Below are positions 17,475 to 26,722 of a stretch of 51,142 bases of DNA, piece after piece (the stretch's first letter is position 1; every line of letters begins with the position of its first letter). The translations under genes and the position numbers were made by a program. The DNA is from Gemmatimonadota bacterium. Its GTDB lineage: Bacteria > Gemmatimonadota > Gemmatimonadetes > Gemmatimonadales > Gemmatimonadaceae. The stretch lies in contig CANHNQ010000011.1 of assembly GCA_947462095.1 (NCBI GenBank), positions 1 through 51,142 of the forward strand. The letters run 5' to 3'. Under the pieces are notes generated by a model that saw nothing but the letters and a program-made list of their open reading frames with translations, was not told the DNA's origin and ran no database searches.

Positions 17475-18878
17475 TTACGCGTGCAGCATCTTCCCCATCG
17501 AGTCCAGCACCGCTTCACCGATCGCTTCGCTGAGCGTGGGATGGGCGTGAATCGCGAGGTCGATTTCTTCTACCGTGAACTCGTTTTCGCGGGCGACGAC
17601 GAGTTCGTGAATCATTTCGGTGGCATGGGCGCCCACGATGTGCGCGCCGAGGATTTCGCCGTACTTGGCGTCACGGATGATCTTCACGAAGCCGTCGGTT
17701 TCACCGCTGGTGCGCGCGCGGCCGTTCGCGGAGAACGGGAACTTGCCCACCTTGTAGTCGAGCTTCTTGTCCTTGCACGCCTGTTCCGTGAGTCCGATGC
17801 TGGCGACTTCCGGGTGGCAGTAGGTGCAGCTCGGAATGTTGTTGTAGTTCACGAGATGCGGGTGCTCGCCGCCCAGCAGGTCGGCCAGCACGTGTCCTTC
17901 GCGTGATCCCTTGTGCGCGAGCATCTGATTGCCCGACACGTCGCCGATCGCGTAGTAGCCCGGGACGTTCGTCTCGAACTTCTCGTTGATCTTCACGAAG
18001 CCGCGTTCCGACTTCGCAATCCCGACGGTCTCGAGCCCGATCTTCTCGACGTTCGGGGCGCGGCCGGCGGCCACCAGCACCTTCTCGACTTCGAGGGTGT
18101 GCGTGGTGCCGCCCGACTCGACCACCAAGGTGGCTCCCGTCTTCGTGACCTTGGTGCTGGTGATCTTGGCGCCGGTGAGCACTTCGATCTTCCGCTTCTT
18201 GAACGCCTTGGCGAGTTCGGCGCTGCAATCGGCGTCTTCGATGGGGAGGATCGTGGGCGCGACTTCCACCATGGTGACCTTCGTGCCGAAGGCCGAGAAC
18301 ACGTCGGCAAACTCCACACCGACGGCGCCGGCACCGACCACGACCATGGATGCCGGCGCCTTCTCGGCGATCAGCACGTCGTCGCTGGAGAGCACCACGT
18401 GCTTGTCGAGTTCGAGCCCCGCTTGCGGCAGCCCCTTCACGCGCGAGCCCGTGGCGATCACAACCGCCTTCTTCGCCTCGTGCGTTTCCTTTTTGCCGTC
18501 GGCGAGCGTGACGGTGACCTTCTTCCCCTTCTCGAGGATGCCTTCGCCGCGGATTGAATGGACCTTGTACTTCTTCATCAGGAATTCGACGCCCTTGGAG
18601 TTCTGCGCGCTGATGCTGCGCGAGCGCTTCATGGCCGGCCCGAAGTCGAGCGAGATGCCGTCGATGGTGATGCCGTGTTCGGCCGCCTTGCCGAGCTTCA
18701 CTGCGAGGCCGGCGCTCTCGAGCAGCGACTTGGCCGGAATGCAGCCCCACAGCACGCAGGTGCCACCGAGCCCTTCGCGTTCGATAACGGCCACCTGCAT
18801 GCCCAGCTGGGCACAGCGGATGGCGCAGACGTAGCCGGCGGGACCGCCGCCAAGAATGATGACGTCGAACAAAGCCAT
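17475..18878 (-). CDS. lpdA: Dihydrolipoyl dehydrogenase (E3)
   Basis: 467 residues from the ATG at 18876-18878; the in-frame extension to 19481 overlaps the next gene and is not real. Flavoprotein that reoxidises dihydrolipoyl groups of PdhC and GcvH using NAD+. Seen: FAD-binding GGGPAG (10-15), redox pair GGTCVLWGCIPAK (Cys41, Cys46), NAD-binding GAGAVGVEFADVF, FAD-binding YYAIGDV, and the C-terminal active-site HAHPTLSE (about 444). The usual Cys spacing is kept, with VLWG replacing the common LNVG. It lies between the metzincin-like lipoprotein gene (59 nt upstream) and lipB. It probably serves both the pyruvate dehydrogenase and glycine cleavage complexes. Confidence 0.97.
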   Translation of the reverse strand: MALFDVIILGGGPAGYVCAIRCAQLGMQVAVIEREGLGGTCVLWGCIPAKSLLESAGLAVKLGKAAEHGITIDGISLDFGPAMKRSRSISAQNSKGVEFLMKKYKVHSIRGEGILEKGKKVTVTLADGKKETHEAKKAVVIATGSRVKGLPQAGLELDKHVVLSSDDVLIAEKAPASMVVVGAGAVGVEFADVFSAFGTKVTMVEVAPTILPIEDADCSAELAKAFKKRKIEVLTGAKITSTKVTKTGATLVVESGGTTHTLEVEKVLVAAGRAPNVEKIGLETVGIAKSERGFVKINEKFETNVPGYYAIGDVSGNQMLAHKGSREGHVLADLLGGEHPHLVNYNNIPSCTYCHPEVASIGLTEQACKDKKLDYKVGKFPFSANGRARTSGETDGFVKIIRDAKYGEILGAHIVGAHATEMIHELVVARENEFTVEEIDLAIHAHPTLSEAIGEAVLDSMGKMLHA

Positions 18879-18937
18879 GATAGTCGGGGATAGACGGGTT
18901 CTAGGAACTGCGGTAGAAAAGTAGCGGAATACACGCG

Positions 18938-21931
18938 CTACCGGCGAACCGACCGCACCCCGTCGGAGAAGATCACGTCGACCGCCCGTCCACCGGTCAC
19001 GACCGCGTCGCCCGAGTGCCGCACGAAACCCATGAGGGCGCCGGTCGACGCGTCCTGCACCATGGCCATGGGATAGGCCGACGTGTTCCACGTGACACGC
19101 GCCCGGCCATCGGTGGTGCGGTCGATCTGGGCCTGGACCGGCGTCGGCGGCGCGACGGGCGTGCCACCGGCGACCGGCGCCGTCATGCGAGCGCTCCGAC
19201 GCGCCACGGCGGCGAGCGGGGAGCGGGCGTCGCGCACGCGGATGGCGGCGAGGCGCGCTTCGAGGGTCGTACTCCACGGCACGACCACGGCGAACTGCCG
19301 CTCGTCGGTGGCGGTGGCGTGGTCCACCTGCTGCGCGACGATGGGGGTGTCGAGCAAGGTGGCGCCGTCGGCGTCGAGCAACTCGAGGCGATGTGAGGCC
19401 GACGTCGCGTCGGCACTCACGGGCGCGTTTACCCGGAACGCCGGTTCGAGAAGGATCTGCCCGTTGACCACGCGTCCCCACACCAGCAACCCCTCACCGG
19501 GGGCCGCGGGTGACGAGATACCGCCGGAGGCGCTGCGGTACTGCATGACGGCCGACCAGTTGTAGTCGCTGATCCATTGGTTGCCGCAATACCCCATGAC
19601 GTCGGTCGCCGTTGGCGACACGAGCGTGTTGGTCAGACGGTTCCAGCCCCAGTGGTTGATCACCCCGTCCGCGTAGGGATAGCTGGCATCACCCGTGGTG
19701 CCGCAGGGGGCGTGGTTCCGCGAGAAGTTGTGCCCCCACTCGTGCGCGGCTACGCGATCGCCGCTGGGCAGGTGATCCCAGCCCACGGCGGCACGGCCGG
19801 GCACGTAGCCGTAGCCGGCCACCCCGCTGGTGTACGCCACCTTGAGCACGCCGTAGTAGTGCGTGGTCGCCGGGGCACCGTCGGTGGTGCGCAGCGCGTT
19901 GATCTCGCTCAAGACCGTGAGCCACTGTCCGTTGCCGTCATTGCTCTGGATATCCGTGGCGCTCGACGTGAACGGCGCCCGGACGTCGGACGCCACCGTG
20001 TTCAGCGGGAACATCCGCTGCACCGACGACAGGAACGACGTCTGATTGCCGGCGGTCACGTTGCCGGTGAGCGCGCCCACCACGATGGGCACGAACCGCA
20101 CGGTGAAGGGCGGCACCGTATTCACGCTCACGCTCTGCGGCGTTCCGCTGGCGGGCCAGGTATTGTCGCTCCGGTCGGCATCGGTGATTGCGCGTGCGGG
20201 GTCGAGATCCACGAGGACGCGCGTGGTCGGGCGCACGTTTGCCCCCGGCACCAGCAGGTTCCAGGTGGACGTCAGCGTGCCTTCGGCGAGTGCGGTGCGA
20301 ACGCTGGGCTCCGGCGCCGCGATCGTGGCCGTCTGCAGCAGGGAGGCGCCGTCGTAGAGGCGTACGCGCACGTCGGGGCGCGCCGTGTTCGCGGTGTTGG
20401 CTCGGACGAACACCCGAAGCAGCGCATCGCGACCGGCCACCAACGCCACCGAGTTATCGAGCCTCTGGATCGCCTGGGTGAGATAGACGTTCGTGATCGC
20501 ATAGTTCGCGGCAACGACGGCCGTATACGAGAAGCTGACCGTTGCGGTGGCGTTCTCCGTGACCGCAACGCTCTGCGACGAGGGCGACGGCGTGTAGGTC
20601 GTGGTGCCGCTCACGATCGCGTTGGCGGTGACCGTCCAGTTGCCGACTTCAAGGGAGGACACGGTGCCGGCGCCACTGGCCGACCGCGGTGCGCCGGTGC
20701 CGGTCAGGGTGAAGGTTGGCGTGATGCCAGTGGGAAGGGCGCCCACCCCCACCGCGATCGAGCCGACGATCGGTACCGCCGCGAAGGCGACGTTGATGGT
20801 GGTCGTATTGCCCACCGTGGCCGCGAGATTCTGGATGGCCGTGGCTGGCAGGTAGCGCACCCCCGCCACCGTGAGCGGACTGGCCGACAGGGCGTAGCTG
20901 CCCACCGGCAGCGAGTCGAACGCGGCGGGGCCACTGAGGGTCCGCACCACGTTGCTCCCGGTCAGGGTCAGCGTCATGGCTGGCGCCGCGCCGGCAGGGA
21001 GACCACTCGTCGTGACGACCACCCGCCCAACCTGCGCGAGATAGGCCACCGGAGCGGGCGCTGCCGTCAACGACGCGGCCACCGTCACGCGTATCGTATC
21101 GGCTCGCGGGCGGTACGTAATCCCACCTGCCGACACGGCCGCGGCGATCACCTGGTAGGCGCCCGGGGTGAGCTCCGTGAGGGTGGCCGTGGCCGTCACC
21201 GTCTTGGTAAATCCCTGCGGGCCAGTGACTTGCACGGCGCCGGCAAGGCCCGCCGGCAGGCCGGTGAGGGCAACGGCCAGTGCGCCGCTGGCGAGGTCGT
21301 AGCGCACCGCCACACGGGTGGTGTCGCCGGCGAGCACGAGCGTATCCACGGCGGCAGGAGAGGGCGCATAACGGAATCCCCCCGACAGCAGTGTGCCGGC
21401 CGCGACTTTCCATCGCCCCGCGTTCGCACTGGTGAGGACGCGCGATGCCGTGACGGCAACGCCATCGCCACCAGGCGCGGACACGGTGACGGGGGGATCG
21501 ACACCACCGGGCACGCCGGAGATCGTGAGGTCGAGCGCTGACGGTAACGGCGCATATGTGATCGCGGCGATGGCCGGCGTGGACCCGCTCACCACCGTCA
21601 CGGTGACGGTGGCCGGCGTGGCGGTGAAGGTTCCCTCGGCGGTCCGCACGGGACGCACGGTGATGGTGTACTGGCCGGCGGGCACATCGACCCAACTCAC
21701 GGTTCCCGCAGCTGCGCGCGTGAACGCCGCGCCAGCCACCGCGATATCGGCACTGGTGCCAGTGGGGAGCCCCGCCACCGAGAGGCTGAGGACACCCGGC
21801 GGGATCGGCGCGGCGACGGGCGGAGGCGGAGGCGGGGGAGCGGTCGGGCCGGCTGCGGAATCGCCACCGGCGCAGGCCGAGAGCAGCGAGAGGGTACAGA
21901 GCAGCACGAAGCGCGGAGAGAATCGTCGCAT
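18938..21931 (-). CDS. Metzincin-like zinc metalloprotease lipoprotein
   Basis: 997 residues from the ATG at 21929-21931. The signal ends LSLLSAC (lipidated Cys20), followed by a proline run. Residues about 60-500 are repeated beta-rich segments recurring with 'GLPxG' and 'P.GxYxxxAxxxxxxGxxYxP' patterns, probably Ig or PEGA-like. The C-terminal third has HEWGHNFSRNH at 730-740, an exact HExxHxxGxxH-type metzincin zinc site except that Ser replaces the usual Gly, then DVMGYC with Met779 as the likely Met-turn. The protease fold is well supported; substrate is unknown. It sits inside the PDH cluster, 144 nt after pdhC (with a hairpin between) and 59 nt before lpdA, so it may be partly cotranscribed with lpdA. 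Confidence 0.85.
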   Translation of the reverse strand: MRRFSPRFVLLCTLSLLSACAGGDSAAGPTAPPPPPPPVAAPIPPGVLSLSVAGLPTGTSADIAVAGAAFTRAAAGTVSWVDVPAGQYTITVRPVRTAEGTFTATPATVTVTVVSGSTPAIAAITYAPLPSALDLTISGVPGGVDPPVTVSAPGGDGVAVTASRVLTSANAGRWKVAAGTLLSGGFRYAPSPAAVDTLVLAGDTTRVAVRYDLASGALAVALTGLPAGLAGAVQVTGPQGFTKTVTATATLTELTPGAYQVIAAAVSAGGITYRPRADTIRVTVAASLTAAPAPVAYLAQVGRVVVTTSGLPAGAAPAMTLTLTGSNVVRTLSGPAAFDSLPVGSYALSASPLTVAGVRYLPATAIQNLAATVGNTTTINVAFAAVPIVGSIAVGVGALPTGITPTFTLTGTGAPRSASGAGTVSSLEVGNWTVTANAIVSGTTTYTPSPSSQSVAVTENATATVSFSYTAVVAANYAITNVYLTQAIQRLDNSVALVAGRDALLRVFVRANTANTARPDVRVRLYDGASLLQTATIAAPEPSVRTALAEGTLTSTWNLLVPGANVRPTTRVLVDLDPARAITDADRSDNTWPASGTPQSVSVNTVPPFTVRFVPIVVGALTGNVTAGNQTSFLSSVQRMFPLNTVASDVRAPFTSSATDIQSNDGNGQWLTVLSEINALRTTDGAPATTHYYGVLKVAYTSGVAGYGYVPGRAAVGWDHLPSGDRVAAHEWGHNFSRNHAPCGTTGDASYPYADGVINHWGWNRLTNTLVSPTATDVMGYCGNQWISDYNWSAVMQYRSASGGISSPAAPGEGLLVWGRVVNGQILLEPAFRVNAPVSADATSASHRLELLDADGATLLDTPIVAQQVDHATATDERQFAVVVPWSTTLEARLAAIRVRDARSPLAAVARRSARMTAPVAGGTPVAPPTPVQAQIDRTTDGRARVTWNTSAYPMAMVQDASTGALMGFVRHSGDAVVTGGRAVDVIFSDGVRSVRR

Positions 21932-21973
21932 GAGCCCGGCGTTGAGGTCTGCGGAAGAGACGACTGACAACGC

Positions 21974-22010
21974 CGAACGCACCAACCGCGCGAGGCGACT
22001 GGTGCGTTCG
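21974..22010 (-). terminator. Hairpin between pdhC and the metzincin-like gene
   Basis: An 11-bp perfect stem, CGAACGCACCA / TGGTGCGTTCG, with a 15-nt loop, about 65 nt beyond the pdhC stop. A second smaller hairpin (8-bp stem, 22045-22063) lies closer to pdhC. Neither is followed by a strong T-run, so termination may be partial or rho-assisted. Confidence 0.5.
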
Positions 22011-22075
22011 TGTGAGAGCAGTGATACCCTCGGCGGCGGCGTGACGGTCCGCGTGGCGGACCGGCGCCCGCCGGA

Positions 22076-23350
22076 CTAAAAGAGCATCATCATTGGGGCT
22101 TCGAGCAGGGCGCGCAGCGTGTGCAGGAACCTCGCACCGACGGCGCCATCGATGACGCGATGATCGCAGCTGAGCGTGACGCGCATCCGTTGCCGCGGCA
22201 CGAACTGGCCGTTCTCCCACACCGGCTTCGTTTCGGTGGCGCCGACCGCCAGAATCGCCGCTTCAGGCGGGTTGATGATGGCGGTGAACTGATCGATGCC
22301 GAACATGCCGAGGTTGGACACGGAGAAGGTGCTGCCCGTGAACTCGGCGGGCTGCAGCTTCCGCTCGCGGGCTTTCTTCGCGAGTTCGCGCGCTTCCTTG
22401 CCGATCTGTCCCAGCCCCTTGAGCTGCGCGTCGCGGATCACCGGTACGATCAGGCCGTCATCCGTCGCGACCGCCATGCCGACGTGCGCGGCGCTGAAGT
22501 AGCGGATGGCGTCGCCCATCCAATGCGCGTTGCACTCGGGGTGCCGAGTGAGGGCGATGGCGACGGCTTTGATGATGATGTCGTTCACGGAGACCTTGTA
22601 CTGATCGCCGTTCGCCACCATCTGCTCGCGGAGCTGTCCCACCTTCGTCATGTCGATTTCCGACGTGAGGTAGAACGTGGGGACGGGGCCGATGGACTCG
22701 CTCAGGCGACGCGCGATCGTTTTGCGCATCTGCGTAAGGGCCACGTCCTTGAATTCGCCGTCGATCTGCATGCCGGTGGCCACGGCGGTCGGTGCGGACT
22801 TCGACGACGCGGCAGCCGGTGCGGCGCTGGCTGCACTCGCGGCGGCTGGCGCCGCGGCGGCGCCCTCGATATCGCGACGGATCACTCGGCCGCCCGGTCC
22901 ACTGCCGTGGATGGCGCCGATGTTCAGCCCTTTTTCGGCAGCCATGCGCCGCGCGAGCGGCGAGGACCGTACCGGGCCGGCCGGTCCCGCGTCTGCAGCC
23001 GTGGGGGCGGCGGTGGGCGCGGCGGCGGCTGGCGCCACCGCTGGCGTTGCCGCCGGTGCGGCCGCGGCCGGAGCCGGCGCGGCACCGCCGGTGAGCGCCG
23101 CAATGTCTTCGTCGGCGCCCGCGATCACCCCGATCACCGCGCCGATGCTGGCCGTGGTGCCTTCGGTGATGAGCTGCGCGCGCAAGACGCCGTCACCGCG
23201 CGCCACGAGTTCCATGATCGCCTTGTCGGTCTCGACTTCACCGATCGTGTCGCCGGTCTTCACGGCGTCACCGACGTTCTTTACCCACTTCACGAGGCGT
23301 CCTTCCTCCATCGTGGGAGAAAGCGCCTCCATCATCACTTTCGTTGCCAT
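22076..23350 (-). CDS. pdhC: Pyruvate dehydrogenase E2, dihydrolipoyl acetyltransferase
   Basis: 424 residues from the ATG at 23348-23350. Core of the pyruvate dehydrogenase complex, transferring acetyl from lipoyl-lysine to CoA. Domains: N-terminal lipoyl domain (1-80) with lipoylated Lys43 in EVETDKAIMEL; an Ala/Pro linker; the peripheral subunit-binding domain (SSPLARRMAAEKGLN ... GPGGRVIRRDI); a second Ala-rich linker; and the catalytic domain ending in DHRVIDGAVGARFL, with the active-site His and Asp of the HxxxDG motif. There is one lipoyl domain. It starts 10 nt after the pdhB stop. The substrate is assigned as pyruvate from the E1 context; a branched-chain 2-oxoacid role cannot be fully excluded. 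Confidence 0.95.
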   Translation of the reverse strand: MATKVMMEALSPTMEEGRLVKWVKNVGDAVKTGDTIGEVETDKAIMELVARGDGVLRAQLITEGTTASIGAVIGVIAGADEDIAALTGGAAPAPAAAAPAATPAVAPAAAAPTAAPTAADAGPAGPVRSSPLARRMAAEKGLNIGAIHGSGPGGRVIRRDIEGAAAAPAAASAASAAPAAASSKSAPTAVATGMQIDGEFKDVALTQMRKTIARRLSESIGPVPTFYLTSEIDMTKVGQLREQMVANGDQYKVSVNDIIIKAVAIALTRHPECNAHWMGDAIRYFSAAHVGMAVATDDGLIVPVIRDAQLKGLGQIGKEARELAKKARERKLQPAEFTGSTFSVSNLGMFGIDQFTAIINPPEAAILAVGATETKPVWENGQFVPRQRMRVTLSCDHRVIDGAVGARFLHTLRALLEAPMMMLF

Positions 23351-23360
23351 GATCGCCTGG

Positions 23361-24341
23361 TCAGTCGAGGTAGAGAACCTGTCGGATTGCCGCGATCGTC
23401 TTCGGCAAGTCGGGCTTGGCGGCCTTTTCGAGACTCTTGGTGTACGGCATCGGTGCATCGGCCTGATGCACGCGGAGCACCGGCGCATCGAGGTGATCGA
23501 AGCAATGGCGCTGGACGTAGTCCACCACCTGTGCGCCGACGCCGCACACTTCCCATCCTTCTTCCACCACGACGCACCGATTCGTCTTCTTCACCGACGC
23601 GGTGATGGCATCGACGTCCATCGGGCGGATCGTGCGCAGGTCGACGACGTCGCAGGTAATGCCTTCCTTCGCCATCTGGTCGGCGGCCTGCAGGGCCACC
23701 AGCACCATCTTGCCGTGCGACACCAGTGTGACGTGCTCGCCTTCGCGCTTGAGCTCCGCCTTGCCGATCGGCACGATGTAGTCATCGTCGGGCACTTCGC
23801 CCTTCGTGTTGTACAGCATTTCGCCTTCGAGGAAGCACACCGGATTGTCGTCCCGGATGGCGGCCTTGAGGAGGCCCTTGGCATCGTACGGCGTGGCGGG
23901 GGCCACAACCTTGAGGCCGGGGATGTGCGCCAGCCACGATTCCCACGCCTGCGAGTGCTGCGCGCCCAGCTGCAGCGCGGCGCCGTTGGGGCCGCGGAAC
24001 ACCATCGGCATCGGGAACTGCCCGCCCGACATGTACAGCATCTTGGCGGCCGCGTTGACGACCTGGTCGATCGCCAGCAGCGCGAAGTTCCACGTCATGA
24101 ATTCGATGATCGGCCGTAAGCCGGCCATCGCGGCGCCGACGCCGACGCCGGCGAACCCGAGTTCGGTGATCGGCGTGTCGACCACGCGCATCTCACCGAA
24201 TTCCTGCAACAGTCCCTTCGAGACTTTGTATGCGCCCTGATAAACGGCGACTTCCTCACCCATGAGGAAGACACGGTCGTCGCGGTGCATTTCTTCGCGG
24301 AGCGCCATGTTGAGCGCATCGCGGTACGTGATCACGGCCAT
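23361..24341 (-). CDS. pdhB: Pyruvate dehydrogenase E1 component subunit beta
   Basis: 326 residues from the ATG at 24339-24341. Pairs with PdhA to decarboxylate pyruvate with thiamine diphosphate. Recognised by ITYRDALNMALREEMHRD at the N-terminus, MGEEVAVYQGAYKVSKGL, VDTPITELGFAGVGVGAAMAGLRPIIEFMTWNF and the C-terminal EEGWEVCGVGAQV. The Glu of MGEEV corresponds to the catalytic Glu that contacts the TPP aminopyrimidine in this family. It starts 13 nt after the pdhA stop and 10 nt ahead of pdhC, clearly one operon. Confidence 0.96.
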   Translation of the reverse strand: MAVITYRDALNMALREEMHRDDRVFLMGEEVAVYQGAYKVSKGLLQEFGEMRVVDTPITELGFAGVGVGAAMAGLRPIIEFMTWNFALLAIDQVVNAAAKMLYMSGGQFPMPMVFRGPNGAALQLGAQHSQAWESWLAHIPGLKVVAPATPYDAKGLLKAAIRDDNPVCFLEGEMLYNTKGEVPDDDYIVPIGKAELKREGEHVTLVSHGKMVLVALQAADQMAKEGITCDVVDLRTIRPMDVDAITASVKKTNRCVVVEEGWEVCGVGAQVVDYVQRHCFDHLDAPVLRVHQADAPMPYTKSLEKAAKPDLPKTIAAIRQVLYLD

Positions 24342-24354
24342 GGTCGTTGGGCTC

Positions 24355-25392
24355 TCAGCTCGTGGTTTCGACGAGGATGTCTTCCATGAGCGCCTCGAGC
24401 GGCAACTCCGGGCTCTGCTCAGCAAAGTCGATGCTGTCCTGCACGATCTTCTTGATCTCCTCGTCCATCGCCGCCACATCGGCGGGTGTGATCTCGCCGT
24501 CTTCTTCCATGCGCTGCCGGTGCAGGGCGATGGGGTCGCGCTTGAGGTATTGCTCCAGCTCTTCCTTGGTGCGGTACGTGCCGCTGACCGCGTCGGACAT
24601 GGAGTGTCCCATGAAGCGGTAGGTGCGGATTTCCAGCAGCGTGGGCGTCCCGTCGGTGCGCGCGCGTTCGATCGCTTCTTCGGTCGCCTTGCGGACGGCG
24701 TGCACATCCTGCCCGTCGACGACGTCACGCGGCATGTCGTACGACGCGCCGCGCTTGTAGATGTCGTGAATGGCCGAGGCGCGCTCGAGCGCGGTGCCCA
24801 TGCCGTAGCGGTTGTTCTCGATGATAAAGAGGCACGGCAGCTTCCAGAGCGCGGCCATATTGAGCGCTTCGTGGAACGCGCCGTTGTTGACCGCGGCTTC
24901 ACCCATGAAGCAGACGATGACCTGATCGCCGCCACGATACTTGATCGCGAAGCCGACGCCGGCGGCGATGGGAATGTGCCCACCCACGATGCCGTGGCCG
25001 CCCAGGAAGCCGAGCTGCTTGTCGAACATGTGCATCGAGCCGCCCTTGCCCTTCGCGCAGCCGTCCTGCCGCCCGAACAGCTCCGACATCACGGCGCGCG
25101 GCGTCATCCCGCGCGCCAGCGCCTGGCCGTGATCACGGTACGTCGTGATGATGTAGTCGTCGGGACGGAGCAGCGAAATCACGCCGGTGGAAATGGCTTC
25201 CTGTCCGATGTACAGGTGGCAGAAGCCGCCGATCCGACCGATGGCATACATCTCGGCGCAGCGCTCTTCGAAGCGGCGCTGCATCAGCATCGAGTACAGG
25301 AGCTCTCGATTCGTGGCCGCCGACGTGCCTTCCGATGCTTTCACATCGGCGCGCACCGGCTCGCCCTTCTTCTTGGGTTTGGCTGTCGACAT
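24355..25392 (-). CDS. pdhA: Pyruvate dehydrogenase E1 component subunit alpha
   Basis: 345 residues. Binds thiamine diphosphate and Mg2+ and forms the E1 heterotetramer with PdhB. Seen: RRFEERCAEMYAIGRIGGFCHLYIGQEA (36-66), YRDHGQALARG, KGKGGSMHMF, GGHGIVGGHIP and the TPP-binding region GEAAVNNG (164-171) to ENN (192-194). The canonical GDG start of the TPP motif reads GEA, a Glu for Asp and Ala for Gly. Phosphorylation-loop-like RYRFMGHSMSD is present as in family members. It begins 25 nt before the lipA stop region in operon order (lipA ends at 25417). There is no clear ribosome-binding site upstream of its ATG. Confidence 0.96.
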   Translation of the reverse strand: MSTAKPKKKGEPVRADVKASEGTSAATNRELLYSMLMQRRFEERCAEMYAIGRIGGFCHLYIGQEAISTGVISLLRPDDYIITTYRDHGQALARGMTPRAVMSELFGRQDGCAKGKGGSMHMFDKQLGFLGGHGIVGGHIPIAAGVGFAIKYRGGDQVIVCFMGEAAVNNGAFHEALNMAALWKLPCLFIIENNRYGMGTALERASAIHDIYKRGASYDMPRDVVDGQDVHAVRKATEEAIERARTDGTPTLLEIRTYRFMGHSMSDAVSGTYRTKEELEQYLKRDPIALHRQRMEEDGEITPADVAAMDEEIKKIVQDSIDFAEQSPELPLEALMEDILVETTS

Positions 25393-25416
25393 GGGGAGTG
25401 GACGGGTGTTGGGTGG

Positions 25417-26388
25417 TTACACGCCTGCGGCTTGCACTTGCTCCCACGCGTGATAGCTGGAGCGCACGAGCGGACCGCTCTCGACGTGCTTGAAGCCGAG
25501 CTGCATGCCCACGAGATACAGCTCGCGGAACTCTTCCGGCGTGACGTATCGATCGAGCTCGATGTGGCCGTCGGACGGGCGGAGGTACTGGCCGAGCGTC
25601 AGAATGTCGACGTCGACGGAGCGGAGCTCCTTCATGACTTCGATGACTTCTTGATTCGTCTCGCCGAGGCCGAGAATGATGCCGGTCTTGGTGGGAATGG
25701 CGGGAGCGACACGCTTCGCAATGCGGAAGATCTCGAGCACACGCTCGTAGCGTCCGCCGGGGCGCGCTTTCTTGAACAGGCGCGGTACCGTTTCGGTATT
25801 GTGGTTGTAGATGTCGGGGCGCGCTTCGAGGACGGTGCGGATGGAGTCTTCGTTGCCCTGGAAATCGGGGACGAGCACTTCGATGGAGCAGCCGGGAAGG
25901 CGCTGGTGGATCTGCCGGATCGTTTCGGCGAAGATGAACGCGCCGAAGTCGGGGAGATCGTCGCGGTCGACCGATGTGATGACCGCATGCCGCAGGTTGA
26001 GTTCGGCGATGGCCTGACCCACGCGCGAGGGCTCTTCGATATCGTACTTGGGCGGTCGGCCGTGCGAGACGGCGCAGTACGCGCAATTGCGCGTGCACAC
26101 GTCGCCGAGAATCATGAACGTGGCGGTGCCGTGCTCCCAGCATTCGCCGATGTTGGGGCAGTGCGCCTCCTGGCAGACGGTGTGCAGGTCGAGCTCCTGC
26201 ATCATCTGCTTGAGGCGCACGTAGTTCGCGCCCCCGGGGGCCTTCACCTTGAGCCACGACGGCTTTCGCTCGGGGAGCGCTTCGCGGCGGTGGCGTCCCA
26301 TGATCTGCACCAACTGCTCGGCCATATTCTGCTGGGAAAGGCCCGGAGAGGTCCGGGACGTGAACTGGGGAAGGTAGCCCGATGTCAC
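25417..26388 (-). CDS. lipA: Lipoyl synthase
   Basis: 323 residues. Radical SAM enzyme that inserts two sulfurs into octanoyl groups on E2 and GcvH. Both Fe-S cluster motifs are present: the auxiliary-cluster cysteines CQEAHCPNIGEC and the radical SAM CTRNCAYC (CxxxCxxC). Also seen: AYCAVSHGRP, VITSVDRDDLPDFGA, VPDFQGNED, YNHNTETVPRLF, TKTGIILGLGE and the C-terminal ESGPLVRSSYHA with the conserved Ser-containing RSSYHA ending. The start is the upstream ATG; a later start near NMAEQLVQ is possible because the first 20 residues are not conserved. It is the first gene of the PDH/lipoate cluster, divergent from the small membrane protein. Confidence 0.97.
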   Translation of the reverse strand: MTSGYLPQFTSRTSPGLSQQNMAEQLVQIMGRHRREALPERKPSWLKVKAPGGANYVRLKQMMQELDLHTVCQEAHCPNIGECWEHGTATFMILGDVCTRNCAYCAVSHGRPPKYDIEEPSRVGQAIAELNLRHAVITSVDRDDLPDFGAFIFAETIRQIHQRLPGCSIEVLVPDFQGNEDSIRTVLEARPDIYNHNTETVPRLFKKARPGGRYERVLEIFRIAKRVAPAIPTKTGIILGLGETNQEVIEVMKELRSVDVDILTLGQYLRPSDGHIELDRYVTPEEFRELYLVGMQLGFKHVESGPLVRSSYHAWEQVQAAGV

Positions 26389-26506
26389 GTGTCGGGAAAC
26401 AGTCCAGTAACCAGCAAGTAGGAAATAGCCGGAATATCGCTATACGGAAACTTTGCGGGATGGCGAACGTAGAGGCCAGCACCCACCCTTTGACCAGAGG
26501 CAGACC

Positions 26507-26722
26507 ATGCTCCGAACCCTATTTACCATCGGCCTGATCGCCATGCTTGGCCTGGTCGCCCTGAAGTTGGTGTTCGGGCTGCTGGGACCGCTGGTCGCGC
26601 TCTTGTTTACGCTGCTGGGGTTCGCGATCCGCGTGGTGTTGATCGGCGCGGTCGTGTACTTCGTGCTCCGGGTGGTGAGCCCAGAGACGGCGGCGCGGAT
26701 CGAGAAGGCGATTCGGGGATAG
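26507..26722 (+). CDS. Small integral membrane protein
   Basis: 71 residues from the ATG at 26507, with AGAGG 6 nt upstream. Two closely spaced hydrophobic stretches (about 5-35 and 38-57) with a Gly/Leu/Val-rich composition and a short charged tail SPETAARIEKAIRG. No family recognised. It lies alone between the lipA promoter region and the glycosyltransferase 3' end. A frame to 26453 exists upstream but lacks support. Confidence 0.65.
   Translation: MLRTLFTIGLIAMLGLVALKLVFGLLGPLVALLFTLLGFAIRVVLIGAVVYFVLRVVSPETAARIEKAIRG

Noticed and set aside
17475-19481. 668-residue fused form of dihydrolipoyl dehydrogenase
   Set aside because: The extra 200 N-terminal residues are Arg-rich antisense-like sequence over the metzincin-like gene. 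The FAD motif begins right after the ATG at 18878.
19577-21541. 654-residue plus-strand frame opposite the metzincin-like gene
   Set aside because: No domains, and Arg/Gly/His-rich composition typical of an antisense frame.
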